A stretch of 13,083 nt of DNA, from NCBI GenBank assembly GCA_049694275.1, contig JBAVQS010000113.1, positions 1 to 13,083 of the forward strand, in the 5' to 3' direction. Below are positions 13,055-13,083 of this stretch, piece after piece. Every line of letters starts with the position of its first letter. The first letter of the stretch is position 1. The position numbers and the translations under genes are program-made. The DNA is from JBAVQS01 sp049694275. GTDB taxonomy: Bacteria; Chloroflexota; Anaerolineae; UBA4142; SHND01. The notes beneath the pieces were generated by a model that saw only the letters and a list, made by a program, of their open reading frames with translations, had not been told where the DNA came from and searched no databases.

Positions 13055-13083
13055 TCCAAAATTTGCCGCTTCGGCATCCGCGC

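Noticed and set aside
1..13083. CRISPR array, tRNA or rRNA genes, IS or integrase
   Set aside because: No regularly spaced repeats, tRNA cloverleaf, rRNA segment, transposase or integrase motif was found; the 45-nt repeat has only two distant copies.

Overview
The window is a GC-rich bacterial chromosome segment, most likely from a member of the Chloroflexota (inference). The basis is a twin-arginine lipoprotein binding protein beside a mycothiol-enzyme-like (MDMPI/DinB) protein, a ClpC unfoldase, a four-domain S1 protein, a DUF2804 protein and short palindromic intergenic repeats. No rRNA or other phylogenetic marker is present, so this is a lean, not an identification.

Layout. Positions 1-738 hold the 3' part of an MDMPI/DinB-like gene (+), followed by an orphan Tat-lipoprotein solute-binding protein (804-1928, +). 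Convergent to it, with only 2 nt between stop codons, is a two-gene minus-strand operon: an SRPBCC-PDZ-DinB fusion (4096-2858) and a radical SAM protein with C-terminal auxiliary cysteines (2830-1931). The leader of that operon (4097-4270) holds a 45-nt palindromic repeat and a second dyad. A perfect 16-bp bidirectional terminator (4271-4306) separates it from clpC (6839-4323, -). Next on the minus strand come an S1 protein gene (8397-7081) with its own terminator, a strong promoter and an overlapping operator-like dyad, then ridA (8956-8570) behind a fully consensus promoter, then a secreted beta-helix protein (10025-9093). On the plus strand follow a DUF2804 gene (10157-11197) and a six-TM membrane protein (11263-11892). 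The second copy of the 45-nt repeat lies between these two.

The right end differs in character. After a 283-nt interval rich in small hairpins comes a gene of visibly lower GC (12176-13054). It encodes an N-terminal TIR domain fused to a C-terminal LexA/S24 self-cleavage domain. The Ala-Gly scissile bond and the Ser-Lys dyad are both in place, and there is no helix-turn-helix. This looks like a TIR effector under proteolytic, possibly RecA or DNA-damage, control. It is the best candidate for an undescribed system here. It may mark the left edge of a defence island that runs off the window.

The conserved minus-strand block (ClpC, S1, RidA) is housekeeping: protein quality control, translation and reactive-enamine detoxification. 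Its interest lies in the clearly readable promoters and dyads. The two copies of the 45-nt repeat lie in the same orientation just upstream of a ribosome binding site, which suggests a mobile mini-element in 5' leaders.
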